A DNA stretch of 64,000 nucleotides from an uncultured Clostridia bacterium (lineage in GTDB: Bacteria > Bacillota > Clostridia > UMGS1883), in assembly GCA_947589005.1 (NCBI GenBank), contig CANPZO010000005.1:1-64000 (forward strand), given 5' to 3'. A model generated the notes under the pieces. The model saw only the letters and a list, made by a program, of their open reading frames with translations, was not told the origin of the DNA and did no database searches. This document shows, in pieces, positions 50,886-61,205 of this stretch; positions within the stretch are counted from its first letter, which is position 1; every line of letters begins with the position of its first letter. The position numbers were made by a program, and so were the translations under genes.

Positions 50886-51914
50886 ATGAATATGGATTTC
50901 TTACGGAAGCTGCCCATCCCCGCCGAGATAAAGGAGCAGTTTCCCATGTCCGCCGAGCTGAAGGCCCTTAAGGAAAAGAGAGACGCGGAAATCGCGGCGG
51001 TGTTCACCGGCGAGAGCGACAAGTTCCTGCTCATAATCGGCCCCTGCTCCGCCGACCGCGAGGACGCGGTGCTGGACTATACCAACCGCCTTGCCGGACT
51101 TCAGGAGAAGGTAAAGGATAAAATAATCATAATCCCCCGAATATACACCAACAAGCCCCGCACCACCGGTCAGGGCTACAAGGGCATGATACATCAGCCC
51201 GACCCGTCGCAAAAACCCGATATGCTGGAGGGCATAATCGCCGTGCGCCGTCTGCACACGCGGGCCATTCAGGAGACGGGCCTCACCTGCGCCGACGAAA
51301 TGCTCTATCCCGAAAACCACCGCTACCTCTCCGACCTGCTGTCCTATGTGGCCGTGGGCGCGAGGAGCGTGGAAAATCAGCAGCACAGGCTCACCTCCAG
51401 CGGTCTCAACATTCCCGTTGGCATGAAAAATCCCACCGGCGGCGACTTTTCCGTAATGCTCAACGCCATCGTCGCGGCCCAGAGCTGCCACACCTTCCTG
51501 TACAGGGGCTGGGAGTGCTACTCTCACGGCAACCCGCTCGCCCACGCCATACTCCGCGGCAGCAGCAACAAGCACGGCCAGTCCATACCCAACTATCACT
51601 ACGAGGATATCATGCGCCTTTACGAGATGTACCAGAAAAAGGGCCTCCAAAACATGGCCCTTGTAATAGACGTAAACCACGCCAACTCCGATAAGAAGTA
51701 TCTCGAGCAGATACGCATCAGCAAGGAGGTCATGCACAGCCGCCGCTACAATCCCGACGTGGCGTCCTTCGTCAAGGGCCTCATGATAGAGAGCTACATC
51801 GAGGACGGCTGCCAGAAGGTTGAGGAGGGCGTATACGGACGCTCCATCACCGACCCCTGCCTCGGCTGGGAAAAGAGCCAGCGTCTGGTTTTGGACATCG
51901 CCGAAAGCCTGTAA
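50886..51914 (+). CDS. aroF: 3-deoxy-7-phosphoheptulonate (DAHP) synthase, type I
   Basis: 342 residues. It condenses phosphoenolpyruvate and erythrose-4-phosphate, the first step of aromatic amino acid synthesis. IIGPCSADREDA, RIYTNKPRTTGQGYKG, GARSVENQQHR and DVNHANSDKKY are the metal and PEP-binding motifs of the AroF/G/H class. ATG 50886 follows AAAGGAG. The letter of the isoform cannot be fixed from sequence. Single gene with its own promoter. Confidence 0.93.
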   Translation: MNMDFLRKLPIPAEIKEQFPMSAELKALKEKRDAEIAAVFTGESDKFLLIIGPCSADREDAVLDYTNRLAGLQEKVKDKIIIIPRIYTNKPRTTGQGYKGMIHQPDPSQKPDMLEGIIAVRRLHTRAIQETGLTCADEMLYPENHRYLSDLLSYVAVGARSVENQQHRLTSSGLNIPVGMKNPTGGDFSVMLNAIVAAQSCHTFLYRGWECYSHGNPLAHAILRGSSNKHGQSIPNYHYEDIMRLYEMYQKKGLQNMALVIDVNHANSDKKYLEQIRISKEVMHSRRYNPDVASFVKGLMIESYIEDGCQKVEEGVYGRSITDPCLGWEKSQRLVLDIAESL

Positions 51915-51916
51915 TT

Positions 51917-52093
51917 GGGTGTCGGGTTAAGAACGTCCAAGGGCATGATATATTATATTTAAATAGTGAAAAAATGTTATTACGGGTATAATGGACAACA
52001 TAATTACTTGATGTAGAAAACCCGCTCCTCGGAGCGGGTTTTCTGTGTTTTTATGCCCTTGGACGGTCTACGCGATTTTTCCTTCCGACACCC
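51917..52093. repeat. Nested inverted-repeat element, MITE-like
   Basis: An inner 13-bp perfect inverted repeat (CGTCCAAGGGCAT at 51934-51946 and 52053-52065) lies inside an outer one (GGGTGTCGG at 51917-51925 and CCGACACCC at 52085-52093). In the middle, AAAACCCGCTCC/GGAGCGGGTTTT at 52017-52042 can act as terminator of the DAHP synthase gene. No coding sequence inside. Confidence 0.6.
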
Positions 52094-52131
52094 CGTGGGG
52101 TCATGTTACATAGTGGTTTGTAGCATAGCGC

Positions 52132-52160
52132 GTAGGGCGGGCTGCCCTCAGCCCGCCGCC
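52132..52160. repeat. Host REP-like palindrome, copy 1
   Basis: GTAGGGCGGGCTGCCCTCAG and following bases form an imperfect palindrome also found at 60592-60618. Both lie after genes in intergenic DNA, as dispersed palindromic repeats do. Confidence 0.55.
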
Positions 52161-52174
52161 TGCGGCCACACATA

Positions 52175-54142
52175 TTAAAACACTTCAATTACGTCCGCGC
52201 CGTCCCTTACAAAGGCGATAAACTCGTCGATTTTCGCCTCGCAGTCCACGTACCCGCCGCCGGTATGGACGGATTTATCCGTCGTCCTGACCCATGCGCC
52301 CTCCGGCAGGTACACCCGCCGGTTAGTTTCGCCCTGACGGTAAATCGGGGCGAAGAGTATGTCAGGACCAAACATATACTGGTCGCTGAGACCGTAGCAG
52401 GTCTCGTCCTCATAAAAGTCGAAAAACATAGGCCGCATCATTGGCGCGCCGGTCTCGGCGGCGGCCTTCATATGCTTAAGTATGTAGGGCTTAAGCCGCG
52501 CGCGGAGCAAAATGAGGTCCCGCAGTATGGGATAGTTGGCCTCGCCGAAGGACCATATCTCGTTGTCGCCGCCGCTCGGCTCCTTTACGCCGGGGTGACG
52601 GTCGGTTTGATTTGTCATGCGCTTCCTCGCCCCGTGGAGCCGCATCACCGGACAGAACAGGCCGAATTGGAACCACCGCGCTATCAGCTCGCGGAAATAG
52701 GGGCTTTCAGTGTCGCCCTGATGAAAACCGCCTATGTCGCTGTTCCACCAGGGTATGCCGCACATGGACATGGACAGGCCGGAAATTATGCTTTCGTACA
52801 GGGCCTCAAAGGTGGACGGAATGTCGCCGTTCCAGACTATGGCCCCGAATTTTTGACTGCCGGGCCAGGCGGCGCGGGTCAGAGACACTATTTCCGTCTC
52901 TCCCTCGGATTTGAGGCCGTCGTAAAAGGCCTTGGCATAATAATAGGGATAGAGCATCGCCATGTTTGCGCCGTTCCCCAGATGGAAGCGGAGGTTGCCG
53001 AACTGCTGGGGGTGTATCTCCGGCTCGGCCTCGTCCAGCCAGAACGTCTTTATGCCGTAGGAGTAATAGGTCTTTTTTATCTGCTCCCAGACGTACTCCC
53101 GCGTTTTGGGATTGGTCGGGTCGATAAAGGTCTGCTGGCCGTAAAAATCAAAAATACCGTAGCTGCCGTTTTCGGTGCGCACCAGCATATTTTCCTCGTC
53201 CATTGGCCGGTAATTGCGGCTGGCGGGGTTGATGGTGGGCCAGATAGAGACCACCGGACGGATGCCCATTTTGTAAAGCTCGCCGCACATGGCCTTCGGG
53301 TCGGGCCACAGCTCCGGGTCGAACTCCCAGTTGCCCTGCTCGGTCCAGTGAAAGTAGTCGATGACTATGGCGTCAACGGGCACGCCGAGGCCGTGATATT
53401 TCCGCGCCACCTCAAGGAGGTCCTCCTGGCTTTCATAGCGGAGCTTGCACTGCCAAAAGCCCGCCGCCCAGTCCGGCATTTCCGGCGGGAAGCCCGTGAG
53501 CCGGCAGTAGACGTTCATGACCTCGGCCGGCGTGTCGCCGGTGAACACCAGATAGTCCGCCTGCATTGCGCTGTCCGCCTGCCACAGGGTATGATTGTTG
53601 GTGAACTCGCACCTGCCCGGCGAGGGATTGTTCCAGAAAAAGCCGTAGCCAAGGGAAGAATACACCACCGGCAGGGACGACTTTGTGTTGTAATGCACCA
53701 GCTCGTAGGCGCCGCCCTTGCGGTCGAGGAAGGGCTGCTGCTCCTGACCTATGCCGTAGATATGCTCGCCGGGGTTGGGCTCGAAAAGCGCCTTGATTTG
53801 ATAGCAGTCGCCGGAAATGTGGCTGTATCGGCGGACGGGGTCCCCCTCCTCGCGGGTGCGGAGTATCTCCCTTCCATGGCGGCGGAAGAGTATGCGGTAT
53901 CCGCCCCAGACCTTGTACAGCTCCGCCGTAAGGCCGCCGTTTCGCAGCTCCGCCCGCTCGCCGTCGCAGGTGACCTTTACCCCGGCGTCCCCCGGCGGCA
54001 GCAAAGTCCAGCCCTCGTCGGAAATTTCGCCTCTCCTTGTGGAGCGTACCCGGACGCAGTTTTCGCCGTAAGCCTCGACGAGCACAAGCTCGTCCCTCGT
54101 CCTGAAATAAATTTTGTTGTCAACGGCTTCGATTACACTCAT
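52175..54142 (-). CDS. Glycoside hydrolase family 31 (alpha-glucosidase/xylosidase type)
   Basis: 655 residues, cytoplasmic (no signal peptide). The N-terminal beta-sandwich is followed by the catalytic barrel with the nucleophile in FWLDEAEPE (Asp near 370) and the acid/base in VWNGDIPSTFE (Asp near 437), then a C-terminal beta domain. WLDEAEPE and SIWPTINPASRNY resemble alpha-xylosidase-like members, but the substrate is not certain. GGAGGG precedes ATG 54142. No transporter or sugar regulator is adjacent. Confidence 0.9.
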   Translation of the reverse strand: MSVIEAVDNKIYFRTRDELVLVEAYGENCVRVRSTRRGEISDEGWTLLPPGDAGVKVTCDGERAELRNGGLTAELYKVWGGYRILFRRHGREILRTREEGDPVRRYSHISGDCYQIKALFEPNPGEHIYGIGQEQQPFLDRKGGAYELVHYNTKSSLPVVYSSLGYGFFWNNPSPGRCEFTNNHTLWQADSAMQADYLVFTGDTPAEVMNVYCRLTGFPPEMPDWAAGFWQCKLRYESQEDLLEVARKYHGLGVPVDAIVIDYFHWTEQGNWEFDPELWPDPKAMCGELYKMGIRPVVSIWPTINPASRNYRPMDEENMLVRTENGSYGIFDFYGQQTFIDPTNPKTREYVWEQIKKTYYSYGIKTFWLDEAEPEIHPQQFGNLRFHLGNGANMAMLYPYYYAKAFYDGLKSEGETEIVSLTRAAWPGSQKFGAIVWNGDIPSTFEALYESIISGLSMSMCGIPWWNSDIGGFHQGDTESPYFRELIARWFQFGLFCPVMRLHGARKRMTNQTDRHPGVKEPSGGDNEIWSFGEANYPILRDLILLRARLKPYILKHMKAAAETGAPMMRPMFFDFYEDETCYGLSDQYMFGPDILFAPIYRQGETNRRVYLPEGAWVRTTDKSVHTGGGYVDCEAKIDEFIAFVRDGADVIEVF

Positions 54143-54213
54143 ATTTTTCCCTCCATGAAATATATAATTACGGGCGGCCCGCGTCTGCCCCCCCCCATGT
54201 CTTTTCCATAGAT

Positions 54214-54242
54214 AGTATATCAGAACTTTCCCCGCCGGTCAA
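54214..54242 (-). promoter_or_regulatory. GH31 promoter
   Basis: Minus-strand TTGACC (54242-54237), 17 bp, TATACT (54219-54214). It is inside the duplicated segment; its second copy (56929-56901) points antisense into the truncated ftsK. Confidence 0.72.
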
Positions 54243-54277
54243 CAGATTTTATTTTTTTATAAAATTAATTTCTTCTA

Positions 54278-54306
54278 TTGCATTTGCGGTAAAAATATGT
54301 TAAAAT
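54278..54306 (+). promoter_or_regulatory. uppP promoter, copy 1
   Basis: TTGCAT (54278-54283), 17 bp, TAAAAT (54301-54306), 35 nt before the uppP ATG. Identical copy at 56965-56993. Confidence 0.65.
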
Positions 54307-54340
54307 TAAATAATGAACTACGATTGTGGAGGTTTACATA

Positions 54341-55177
54341 ATGACAATAATCAAAGCCGTCATACTGGGCCTTATCCAGGGGCTCAGTGAATTTTTGCCA
54401 ATATCCAGCTCGGGCCACTTGGCCATCGCCGGACGCATAATGGGCATGGACCCCGAGGCGGACAGCCTGCTGTCCTTCAACATACTGCTCCATGTGGCGA
54501 CGCTGGCGGCGGTATTCATCGTGTACCGCGAGGATATATGGAACATGATAAAGGCGTTTTTCGCCATGATGGGTGACATATTTACCGGCAAGGGCCCCGG
54601 CCTCAACAAGGATATGTACCGCAGGCTGGTGATAATGCTCATAGTCGGCACCCTGCCCGCGGTGGCGGCGGCGCTGGTATTCGGCGACGTAATCGAAAAC
54701 CCGAGCCTCATCGCCATAGGCATATTCCTCATCATCACGGCCCTGCTGCTCTTTGTCAGCGACCGGCTGGGCGGCGGCAACAAAACCATGGAAAACATGA
54801 CCGTAAAGGACTCGATAATCGTGGGCTGTTTTCAGGCCCTGGGCACCCTGCCCGGGATAAGTCGCAGCGGCAGCACCATAGTCGGCGGCCTTTTCGCAAG
54901 GCTGGACAAAAACGTGGCGGTGCGCTTCTCCTTTCTGCTGTCCATACCGGCCATTTTGGGCGCGCTTGTGCTGGACCTTAAGGACCTTGCCGCGGGTCAG
55001 GCCATGGCGGTGGATCCGGTCTGCATAATAGCGGGCATGGTGGTCGCCGGAGTGAGCGGCTACTTCGCCATAAGGTTTTTGCTTAACATCGTAAGGAAGC
55101 ACCGGCTCAGCATTTTCTCGGCCTACTGCGCGGCCGCCGGTATTGTGGCAATAATTTTGGACTTTAAGCTGAAATAG
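54341..55177 (+). CDS. uppP: Undecaprenyl-diphosphatase, copy 1
   Basis: 278 residues, several membrane helices. It recycles the undecaprenyl carrier for cell-wall synthesis. [20 protein letters not shown] and [16 protein letters not shown] are the two active-site motifs. ATG 54341 follows GGAGG. Protein identical to copy 2 at 57028. Overproduction of this enzyme is known to give bacitracin tolerance; whether the duplication does so here is inference. Confidence 0.95.
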   Translation: MTIIKAVILGLIQGLSEFLPISSSGHLAIAGRIMGMDPEADSLLSFNILLHVATLAAVFIVYREDIWNMIKAFFAMMGDIFTGKGPGLNKDMYRRLVIMLIVGTLPAVAAALVFGDVIENPSLIAIGIFLIITALLLFVSDRLGGGNKTMENMTVKDSIIVGCFQALGTLPGISRSGSTIVGGLFARLDKNVAVRFSFLLSIPAILGALVLDLKDLAAGQAMAVDPVCIIAGMVVAGVSGYFAIRFLLNIVRKHRLSIFSAYCAAAGIVAIILDFKLK

Positions 55178-55191
55178 AGAGGTCAAACAAA

Positions 55192-56847
55192 ATGGCTAAC
55201 ACAAGCTCAAAAGGAAAAGTCTCCAAGGCTAAAACAACAGCCTCCGGCAGAAAAACCCAGCCTAAGAAGGAGCTCCGCGCCGACAGCGGTCTCAGCGATA
55301 AGGTCGTCAGGGAAATACGGGGCATAATACTCATTTTCCTGTGCTTTATGCTGGCGCTGAGCTTTTACACGCCCTTTTTCGGGATAGCGGGCAGGTTTAT
55401 CAAGGGACTGGGACTGGGACTGTTCGGCAACGTGGCTTACGCGTTGCCGCTGCTGACGCTGGCGGCGGCGATACATTCGATATTCAAAAAAAGCCTCCAT
55501 CCGCACGTGCACAGGTACGTGGCCGCCTGCGTCATCTGCGTCTGCGTCTGCGCGCTGCTGACGGTGGGGCTGTATAACCGCAATCCCGCCCTTTTCGGCG
55601 GCGACTACAGCGAGGCGGCGGTTATCAAAGCGCAGATGACCGGCGACGTCCTCGCCGAACAGACCGACGACCTCACCCTCGGCGACGTGCTGCTCAACAT
55701 GATCGGCGAGGCCAGCAAGGAGGGTCAGGGCGGCGGACTTGTGGGCTACGGGGTTTCGATATTGTTCATAAACCTCCTGTCGCCCGTAGGCGCGACGCTG
55801 ATGTTTTGGGCGCTCATTCTGGTGTTCGCGGTGATAATGACAGGCACCACGCCCTTTATCAGGCTGGCGGAATACATAGACCGCCGCATGGCCGCCCGCA
55901 GCGAGGAGGCGGACGATGAGCCGGAGGAGGACGGCAAAGCCGACACCGGCTTTGCCGAGCCCGTACCCGTTGACTATGCCGCCGACGCTCCCAAGCCCGC
56001 GCGCAGGACAAGGGCCGCCTCGACGCGGCCGAAGAAAAAGGCCAAAAAAGCCGAAGGCCCGCTGGACAAGCTCAAGGGTCTGCTGCTAAAGGACGAGCCC
56101 GCGAAAGCGCCCGCAAAAAAGAAGAAAGCCCGTCCCAAGCCCGAGACGGAGAGCGAAAGCTCCGCCGCGAGGAAGATAAAGCCCACGGTGGTGACCCCCG
56201 GCGGCGAAACTCCGAACGGGGAAATTAAGATAAAGCTCTTTGACCAAAGCAACGCTCCCGAGGATATCCCCGAGGACATCGAGGCCATGGCCAAGACCGA
56301 AAGCGGCGCCGCCGCCGAAAAGCCCAAGACCGAGCCCGCCATCCCAGTCACCGACGACGAAATAGACACCGACTTCATACCGTATGAGTTCCCGCCGGTA
56401 AAGCTGCTGGGCAGGGACAAGCCCTCCAAGGAAAGCGCCACCGAGGACGACGTCCGCCGCATGGGGCAGAAGCTGGTGGAGACCCTGCGCTCCTTCGGCG
56501 TGGAGGCACGGATAACCGAAATAATCAAAGGCCCCGCCATCACCCGCTTTGAGCTTTCACCGGCGGCGGGGGTAAAGGTCAACAAAATAGTGAACCTTTC
56601 CAACGACATAGCTCTAAATCTGGCGGCGGTTTCCGTCCGCGTCATAGCCCCCATTCCCGGCAAGGCCGCCGTGGGCATCGAGGTGCCCAACGAAAAGGTG
56701 GCCACCGTCCGGCTGAGGGACGTGATAGATTCCGACGAGTTCAGGAACTTCAAGAGCAAGACCGCCTTCGCATTGGGTAAGGACGTGGGCGGCAAGGTGC
56801 GCATCGCCGACATTTCGAAGATGCCCCACCTGCTCATCGCCCCATGA
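55192..56847 (+). pseudogene. ftsK: Truncated ftsK/spoIIIE, ends at the Walker A motif
   Basis: 551 residues, the first 550 identical to the full-length FtsK at 57879. It keeps the four-helix membrane domain (about 40-215), the Lys/Ala/Pro-rich linker and the alpha part of the motor, but stops after MPHLLIA where the full protein continues GATGSGKS. The cut is the duplication junction at 56841/56842, which adds only Pro and a stop. It cannot bind ATP. If made, it could still insert in the membrane. Confidence 0.92.
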
Positions 56848-59528
56848 AATATATAATTACGGGCGGCCCGCGTCTGACCTCCCCATGTTTTTCCATAGAT
56901 AGTATATCAGAACTTTCCCCGCCGGTCAACAGATTTTATTTTTTTATAAAATTAATTTCTTCTATTGCATTTGCGGTAAAAATATGTTAAAATTAAATAA
57001 TGAACTACGATTGTGGAGGTTTACATAATGACAATAATCAAAGCCGTCATACTGGGCCTTATCCAGGGGCTCAGTGAATTTTTGCCAATATCCAGCTCGG
57101 GCCACTTGGCCATCGCCGGACGCATAATGGGCATGGACCCCGAGGCGGACAGCCTGCTGTCCTTCAACATACTGCTCCATGTGGCGACGCTGGCGGCGGT
57201 ATTCATCGTGTACCGCGAGGATATATGGAACATGATAAAGGCGTTTTTCGCCATGATGGGTGACATATTTACCGGCAAGGGCCCCGGCCTCAACAAGGAT
57301 ATGTACCGCAGGCTGGTGATAATGCTCATAGTCGGCACCCTGCCCGCGGTGGCGGCGGCGCTGGTATTCGGCGACGTAATCGAAAACCCGAGCCTCATCG
57401 CCATAGGCATATTCCTCATCATCACGGCCCTGCTGCTCTTTGTCAGCGACCGGCTGGGCGGCGGCAACAAAACCATGGAAAACATGACCGTAAAGGACTC
57501 GATAATCGTGGGCTGTTTTCAGGCCCTGGGCACCCTGCCCGGGATAAGTCGCAGCGGCAGCACCATAGTCGGCGGCCTTTTCGCAAGGCTGGACAAAAAC
57601 GTGGCGGTGCGCTTCTCCTTTCTGCTGTCCATACCGGCCATTTTGGGCGCGCTTGTGCTGGACCTTAAGGACCTTGCCGCGGGTCAGGCCATGGCGGTGG
57701 ATCCGGTCTGCATAATAGCGGGCATGGTGGTCGCCGGAGTGAGCGGCTACTTCGCCATAAGGTTTTTGCTTAACATCGTAAGGAAGCACCGGCTCAGCAT
57801 TTTCTCGGCCTACTGCGCGGCCGCCGGTATTGTGGCAATAATTTTGGACTTTAAGCTGAAATAGAGAGGTCAAACAAAATGGCTAACACAAGCTCAAAAG
57901 GAAAAGTCTCCAAGGCTAAAACAACAGCCTCCGGCAGAAAAACCCAGCCTAAGAAGGAGCTCCGCGCCGACAGCGGTCTCAGCGATAAGGTCGTCAGGGA
58001 AATACGGGGCATAATACTCATTTTCCTGTGCTTTATGCTGGCGCTGAGCTTTTACACGCCCTTTTTCGGGATAGCGGGCAGGTTTATCAAGGGACTGGGA
58101 CTGGGACTGTTCGGCAACGTGGCTTACGCGTTGCCGCTGCTGACGCTGGCGGCGGCGATACATTCGATATTCAAAAAAAGCCTCCATCCGCACGTGCACA
58201 GGTACGTGGCCGCCTGCGTCATCTGCGTCTGCGTCTGCGCGCTGCTGACGGTGGGGCTGTATAACCGCAATCCCGCCCTTTTCGGCGGCGACTACAGCGA
58301 GGCGGCGGTTATCAAAGCGCAGATGACCGGCGACGTCCTCGCCGAACAGACCGACGACCTCACCCTCGGCGACGTGCTGCTCAACATGATCGGCGAGGCC
58401 AGCAAGGAGGGTCAGGGCGGCGGACTTGTGGGCTACGGGGTTTCGATATTGTTCATAAACCTCCTGTCGCCCGTAGGCGCGACGCTGATGTTTTGGGCGC
58501 TCATTCTGGTGTTCGCGGTGATAATGACAGGCACCACGCCCTTTATCAGGCTGGCGGAATACATAGACCGCCGCATGGCCGCCCGCAGCGAGGAGGCGGA
58601 CGATGAGCCGGAGGAGGACGGCAAAGCCGACACCGGCTTTGCCGAGCCCGTACCCGTTGACTATGCCGCCGACGCTCCCAAGCCCGCGCGCAGGACAAGG
58701 GCCGCCTCGACGCGGCCGAAGAAAAAGGCCAAAAAAGCCGAAGGCCCGCTGGACAAGCTCAAGGGTCTGCTGCTAAAGGACGAGCCCGCGAAAGCGCCCG
58801 CAAAAAAGAAGAAAGCCCGTCCCAAGCCCGAGACGGAGAGCGAAAGCTCCGCCGCGAGGAAGATAAAGCCCACGGTGGTGACCCCCGGCGGCGAAACTCC
58901 GAACGGGGAAATTAAGATAAAGCTCTTTGACCAAAGCAACGCTCCCGAGGATATCCCCGAGGACATCGAGGCCATGGCCAAGACCGAAAGCGGCGCCGCC
59001 GCCGAAAAGCCCAAGACCGAGCCCGCCATCCCAGTCACCGACGACGAAATAGACACCGACTTCATACCGTATGAGTTCCCGCCGGTAAAGCTGCTGGGCA
59101 GGGACAAGCCCTCCAAGGAAAGCGCCACCGAGGACGACGTCCGCCGCATGGGGCAGAAGCTGGTGGAGACCCTGCGCTCCTTCGGCGTGGAGGCACGGAT
59201 AACCGAAATAATCAAAGGCCCCGCCATCACCCGCTTTGAGCTTTCACCGGCGGCGGGGGTAAAGGTCAACAAAATAGTGAACCTTTCCAACGACATAGCT
59301 CTAAATCTGGCGGCGGTTTCCGTCCGCGTCATAGCCCCCATTCCCGGCAAGGCCGCCGTGGGCATCGAGGTGCCCAACGAAAAGGTGGCCACCGTCCGGC
59401 TGAGGGACGTGATAGATTCCGACGAGTTCAGGAACTTCAAGAGCAAGACCGCCTTCGCATTGGGTAAGGACGTGGGCGGCAAGGTGCGCATCGCCGACAT
59501 TTCCAAGATGCCCCATCTGCTCATCGCC
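56842..59528. repeat. 2.69-kb tandem duplication, copy 2
   Basis: Second copy, leading into the intact remainder of ftsK. Two bases shorter than copy 1 because of small deletions near 56878-56890. Confidence 0.92.
57028..57864 (+). CDS. uppP: Undecaprenyl-diphosphatase, copy 2
   Basis: Identical protein to the copy at 54341, with the same promoter (56965-56993) and ribosome site. It is 14 bp from the start of the complete ftsK gene, so this pair is probably the original gene order. Confidence 0.95.
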   Translation: MTIIKAVILGLIQGLSEFLPISSSGHLAIAGRIMGMDPEADSLLSFNILLHVATLAAVFIVYREDIWNMIKAFFAMMGDIFTGKGPGLNKDMYRRLVIMLIVGTLPAVAAALVFGDVIENPSLIAIGIFLIITALLLFVSDRLGGGNKTMENMTVKDSIIVGCFQALGTLPGISRSGSTIVGGLFARLDKNVAVRFSFLLSIPAILGALVLDLKDLAAGQAMAVDPVCIIAGMVVAGVSGYFAIRFLLNIVRKHRLSIFSAYCAAAGIVAIILDFKLK

Positions 59529-60524
59529 GGCGCCACCGGCAGCGGTAAGTCCGTGTGCATAAATTCCCTTATCACCAGCATAATTTACAAGGCCGACCCC
59601 AACGAGGTCAAGCTCATCATGATAGACCCCAAGGTGGTTGAGCTTCAGGTTTACAACGGCATACCCCACCTGCTGATACCCGTGGTCACCGACCCACGTC
59701 GGGCCGCGGGCGCCCTCAACTGGGCGGTGCAGGAGATGGTTAAACGCTATAAGCTCTTTGCCGAAAACAACGTCCGCAACCTCGCCGGATATAACGAGCT
59801 GGCCCAGGTCAACGGCGACCGCAAGCTGGAGCAGATAATCATCATCGTGGACGAGCTGGCGGACCTTATGATGGTCAGCGCCAAGGAAGTGGAGGACAGC
59901 ATCTGCCGCCTTGCTCAGATGGCCCGGGCGGCGGGTATGTACCTTGTCATCGCCACCCAGCGTCCCTCCGTGGACGTCATCACCGGCCTTATCAAGGCCA
60001 ACGTCCCCAGCCGCATAGCCTTCGCGGTCTCCAATCAGATAGACAGCCGCACCATTCTCGATATGGGCGGGGCGGAAAAGCTGTTGGGCAAGGGCGATAT
60101 GCTCTTCCTGCCCATGGGCGCCAACAGCCCCATTCGTATTCAGGGAGCCTTTGTTTCCGACGCGGAGACCGAGGCCATAGTGGAATACATCAAACAGGAT
60201 TTCAGCGCGAAATATGACGAGGATATAATGGAGCACATCGAGCGGGGCGCCGACGACGGCTCCTCCGCCCGCGACGAGGAGGACGGCGAGGCCGACGATA
60301 TGCTGCCGGCGGCCATTCAAGCCGTGGTGGAGGCCGGCCAGGCCAGCGCGTCCCTGCTCCAGCGGCGGCTTAAGGTGGGCTACGCCCGGGCGGGCCGCCT
60401 GATAGACCAGCTCGAGGAGCGGGGCATTATCGGCCCCCACGAGGGCAGCAAGCCCCGGGCCGTCCTAATGAGCCGCAGCGAGTACCTTGAGATGCAGGCC
60501 ATGGGCAAGGACGATATGAATTAA
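57879..60524 (+). CDS. ftsK: DNA translocase FtsK/SpoIIIE, complete
   Basis: 881 residues. Four N-terminal membrane helices, a charged linker (about 230-400), then the motor: Walker A GATGSGKS at 551-558, Walker [14 protein letters not shown], and [20 protein letters not shown]. The C-terminal winged-helix gamma domain is [20 protein letters not shown]. It pumps chromosomal DNA through the division or sporulation septum. GAGAGGTC precedes the ATG. Confidence 0.95.
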   Translation: MANTSSKGKVSKAKTTASGRKTQPKKELRADSGLSDKVVREIRGIILIFLCFMLALSFYTPFFGIAGRFIKGLGLGLFGNVAYALPLLTLAAAIHSIFKKSLHPHVHRYVAACVICVCVCALLTVGLYNRNPALFGGDYSEAAVIKAQMTGDVLAEQTDDLTLGDVLLNMIGEASKEGQGGGLVGYGVSILFINLLSPVGATLMFWALILVFAVIMTGTTPFIRLAEYIDRRMAARSEEADDEPEEDGKADTGFAEPVPVDYAADAPKPARRTRAASTRPKKKAKKAEGPLDKLKGLLLKDEPAKAPAKKKKARPKPETESESSAARKIKPTVVTPGGETPNGEIKIKLFDQSNAPEDIPEDIEAMAKTESGAAAEKPKTEPAIPVTDDEIDTDFIPYEFPPVKLLGRDKPSKESATEDDVRRMGQKLVETLRSFGVEARITEIIKGPAITRFELSPAAGVKVNKIVNLSNDIALNLAAVSVRVIAPIPGKAAVGIEVPNEKVATVRLRDVIDSDEFRNFKSKTAFALGKDVGGKVRIADISKMPHLLIAGATGSGKSVCINSLITSIIYKADPNEVKLIMIDPKVVELQVYNGIPHLLIPVVTDPRRAAGALNWAVQEMVKRYKLFAENNVRNLAGYNELAQVNGDRKLEQIIIIVDELADLMMVSAKEVEDSICRLAQMARAAGMYLVIATQRPSVDVITGLIKANVPSRIAFAVSNQIDSRTILDMGGAEKLLGKGDMLFLPMGANSPIRIQGAFVSDAETEAIVEYIKQDFSAKYDEDIMEHIERGADDGSSARDEEDGEADDMLPAAIQAVVEAGQASASLLQRRLKVGYARAGRLIDQLEERGIIGPHEGSKPRAVLMSRSEYLEMQAMGKDDMN

Positions 60525-60546
60525 CGCCTCACAGCAAATTAAAATT

Positions 60547-60589
60547 ATTAAAAGCACCATGGAACACGCCATTCCATGGTGCTTTTAAT
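60547..60589 (+). terminator. Terminator after ftsK
   Basis: A 17-bp perfect stem (arm AGCACCATGGA with its complement TCCATGGTGCT, extended by AT pairs) with TTTTAAT on the 3' side. Bidirectional. Confidence 0.85.
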
Positions 60590-60591
60590 GA

Positions 60592-60618
60592 GTAGGGCGG
60601 CTTGCCCTCAAGCCGCCG
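60592..60618. repeat. Host REP-like palindrome, copy 2
   Basis: GTAGGGCGGCTTGCCCTCAA, close to 52132-52160. The next 40 bp (GGAGCAAGCGACGTAAGGCTTG) resemble the hairpin words at 186-216 near attL, so the host carries a dispersed intergenic repeat family. Confidence 0.55.
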
Positions 60619-60702
60619 AAAAAATTTTAAAGAAATCGGAGCAAGCGACGTAAGGCTTGTGACGACGCAGGTCTGCGCGACTTTTTTACGGCCCACCATA
60701 TT

Positions 60703-61158
60703 TTATTTCTTTTCCTTAGCCGTCACGTCCTCGATATCCACGCGCCAAACGGCCGTGCGGCCGAGGCTGCGCTCCACCGCGCCGTCGAAGGCCGCCATAT
60801 TGGTCGGCGTCAGCTTTTCGCACAAAAGCCGCAGAGCGTGTATCTTCTCGTCATTATCCGTCACCTCGACCGCGCGGCCAAAAACGTCGGCCGACTGATA
60901 CAGGGTCGTGAACTTGTCCTTCAGGGGCCTTACCCCTCCGGTAAAGGAAATGCAGACCCTCGGGTCTCTCCGCAGGCTGTCGGTCTTTTTGCCCTCCATG
61001 GCACAGTGGAAATAGAGGCTTTCGCCGTCCCTCGCCAGATTGAGTGGCAGGGCGTAGGGCGCCCCGTCGGTGTCGATAAGGGCCATCACGCCATATTCGC
61101 AGCGGTCGATAAGCTCGAACCCGAACTCCTTTGTCTGCTCCCTGTCCTTGCGCCGCAT
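60703..61158 (-). CDS. Pyridoxamine-phosphate-oxidase-like flavoprotein (NimA-like)
   Basis: 151 residues. The split-barrel fold shows YGVMALIDTDGAPYALPLNL, LYFHCAMEGKKTDSL and VCISFTGG, the FMN-binding pattern of NimA/PNPOx-like proteins. Some members reduce nitroimidazoles; most are uncharacterised. The close upstream end of metH (47 bp) suggests possible cotranscription from the metH side. Confidence 0.83.
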   Translation of the reverse strand: MRRKDREQTKEFGFELIDRCEYGVMALIDTDGAPYALPLNLARDGESLYFHCAMEGKKTDSLRRDPRVCISFTGGVRPLKDKFTTLYQSADVFGRAVEVTDNDEKIHALRLLCEKLTPTNMAAFDGAVERSLGRTAVWRVDIEDVTAKEKK

Positions 61159-61205
61159 ACAATCACCTCCCTCTCCTCCGCCGAAAAACGCGCCGTCCTT
61201 TCGCG

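Larger units (their letters stand above)
54153..56841. repeat. 2.69-kb tandem duplication, copy 1
   Basis: Matches 56842-59528. It contains the GH31 promoter, uppP and the first 550 codons of ftsK. Encoded proteins are identical. The DNA differences I found are at the edges: the C-run at 54188-54196 and a T/C near 54201 on the left, 56817 and 56829 on the right. The junction joins ATCGCC to CCATGA, with two bases of possible microhomology. Confidence 0.92.

Noticed and set aside
52265-54211. Open frame of 648 codons on the plus strand opposite the GH31 gene
   Set aside because: The GH31 frame has full catalytic motifs. The opposite frame has no recognisable domain and is a codon-bias shadow.
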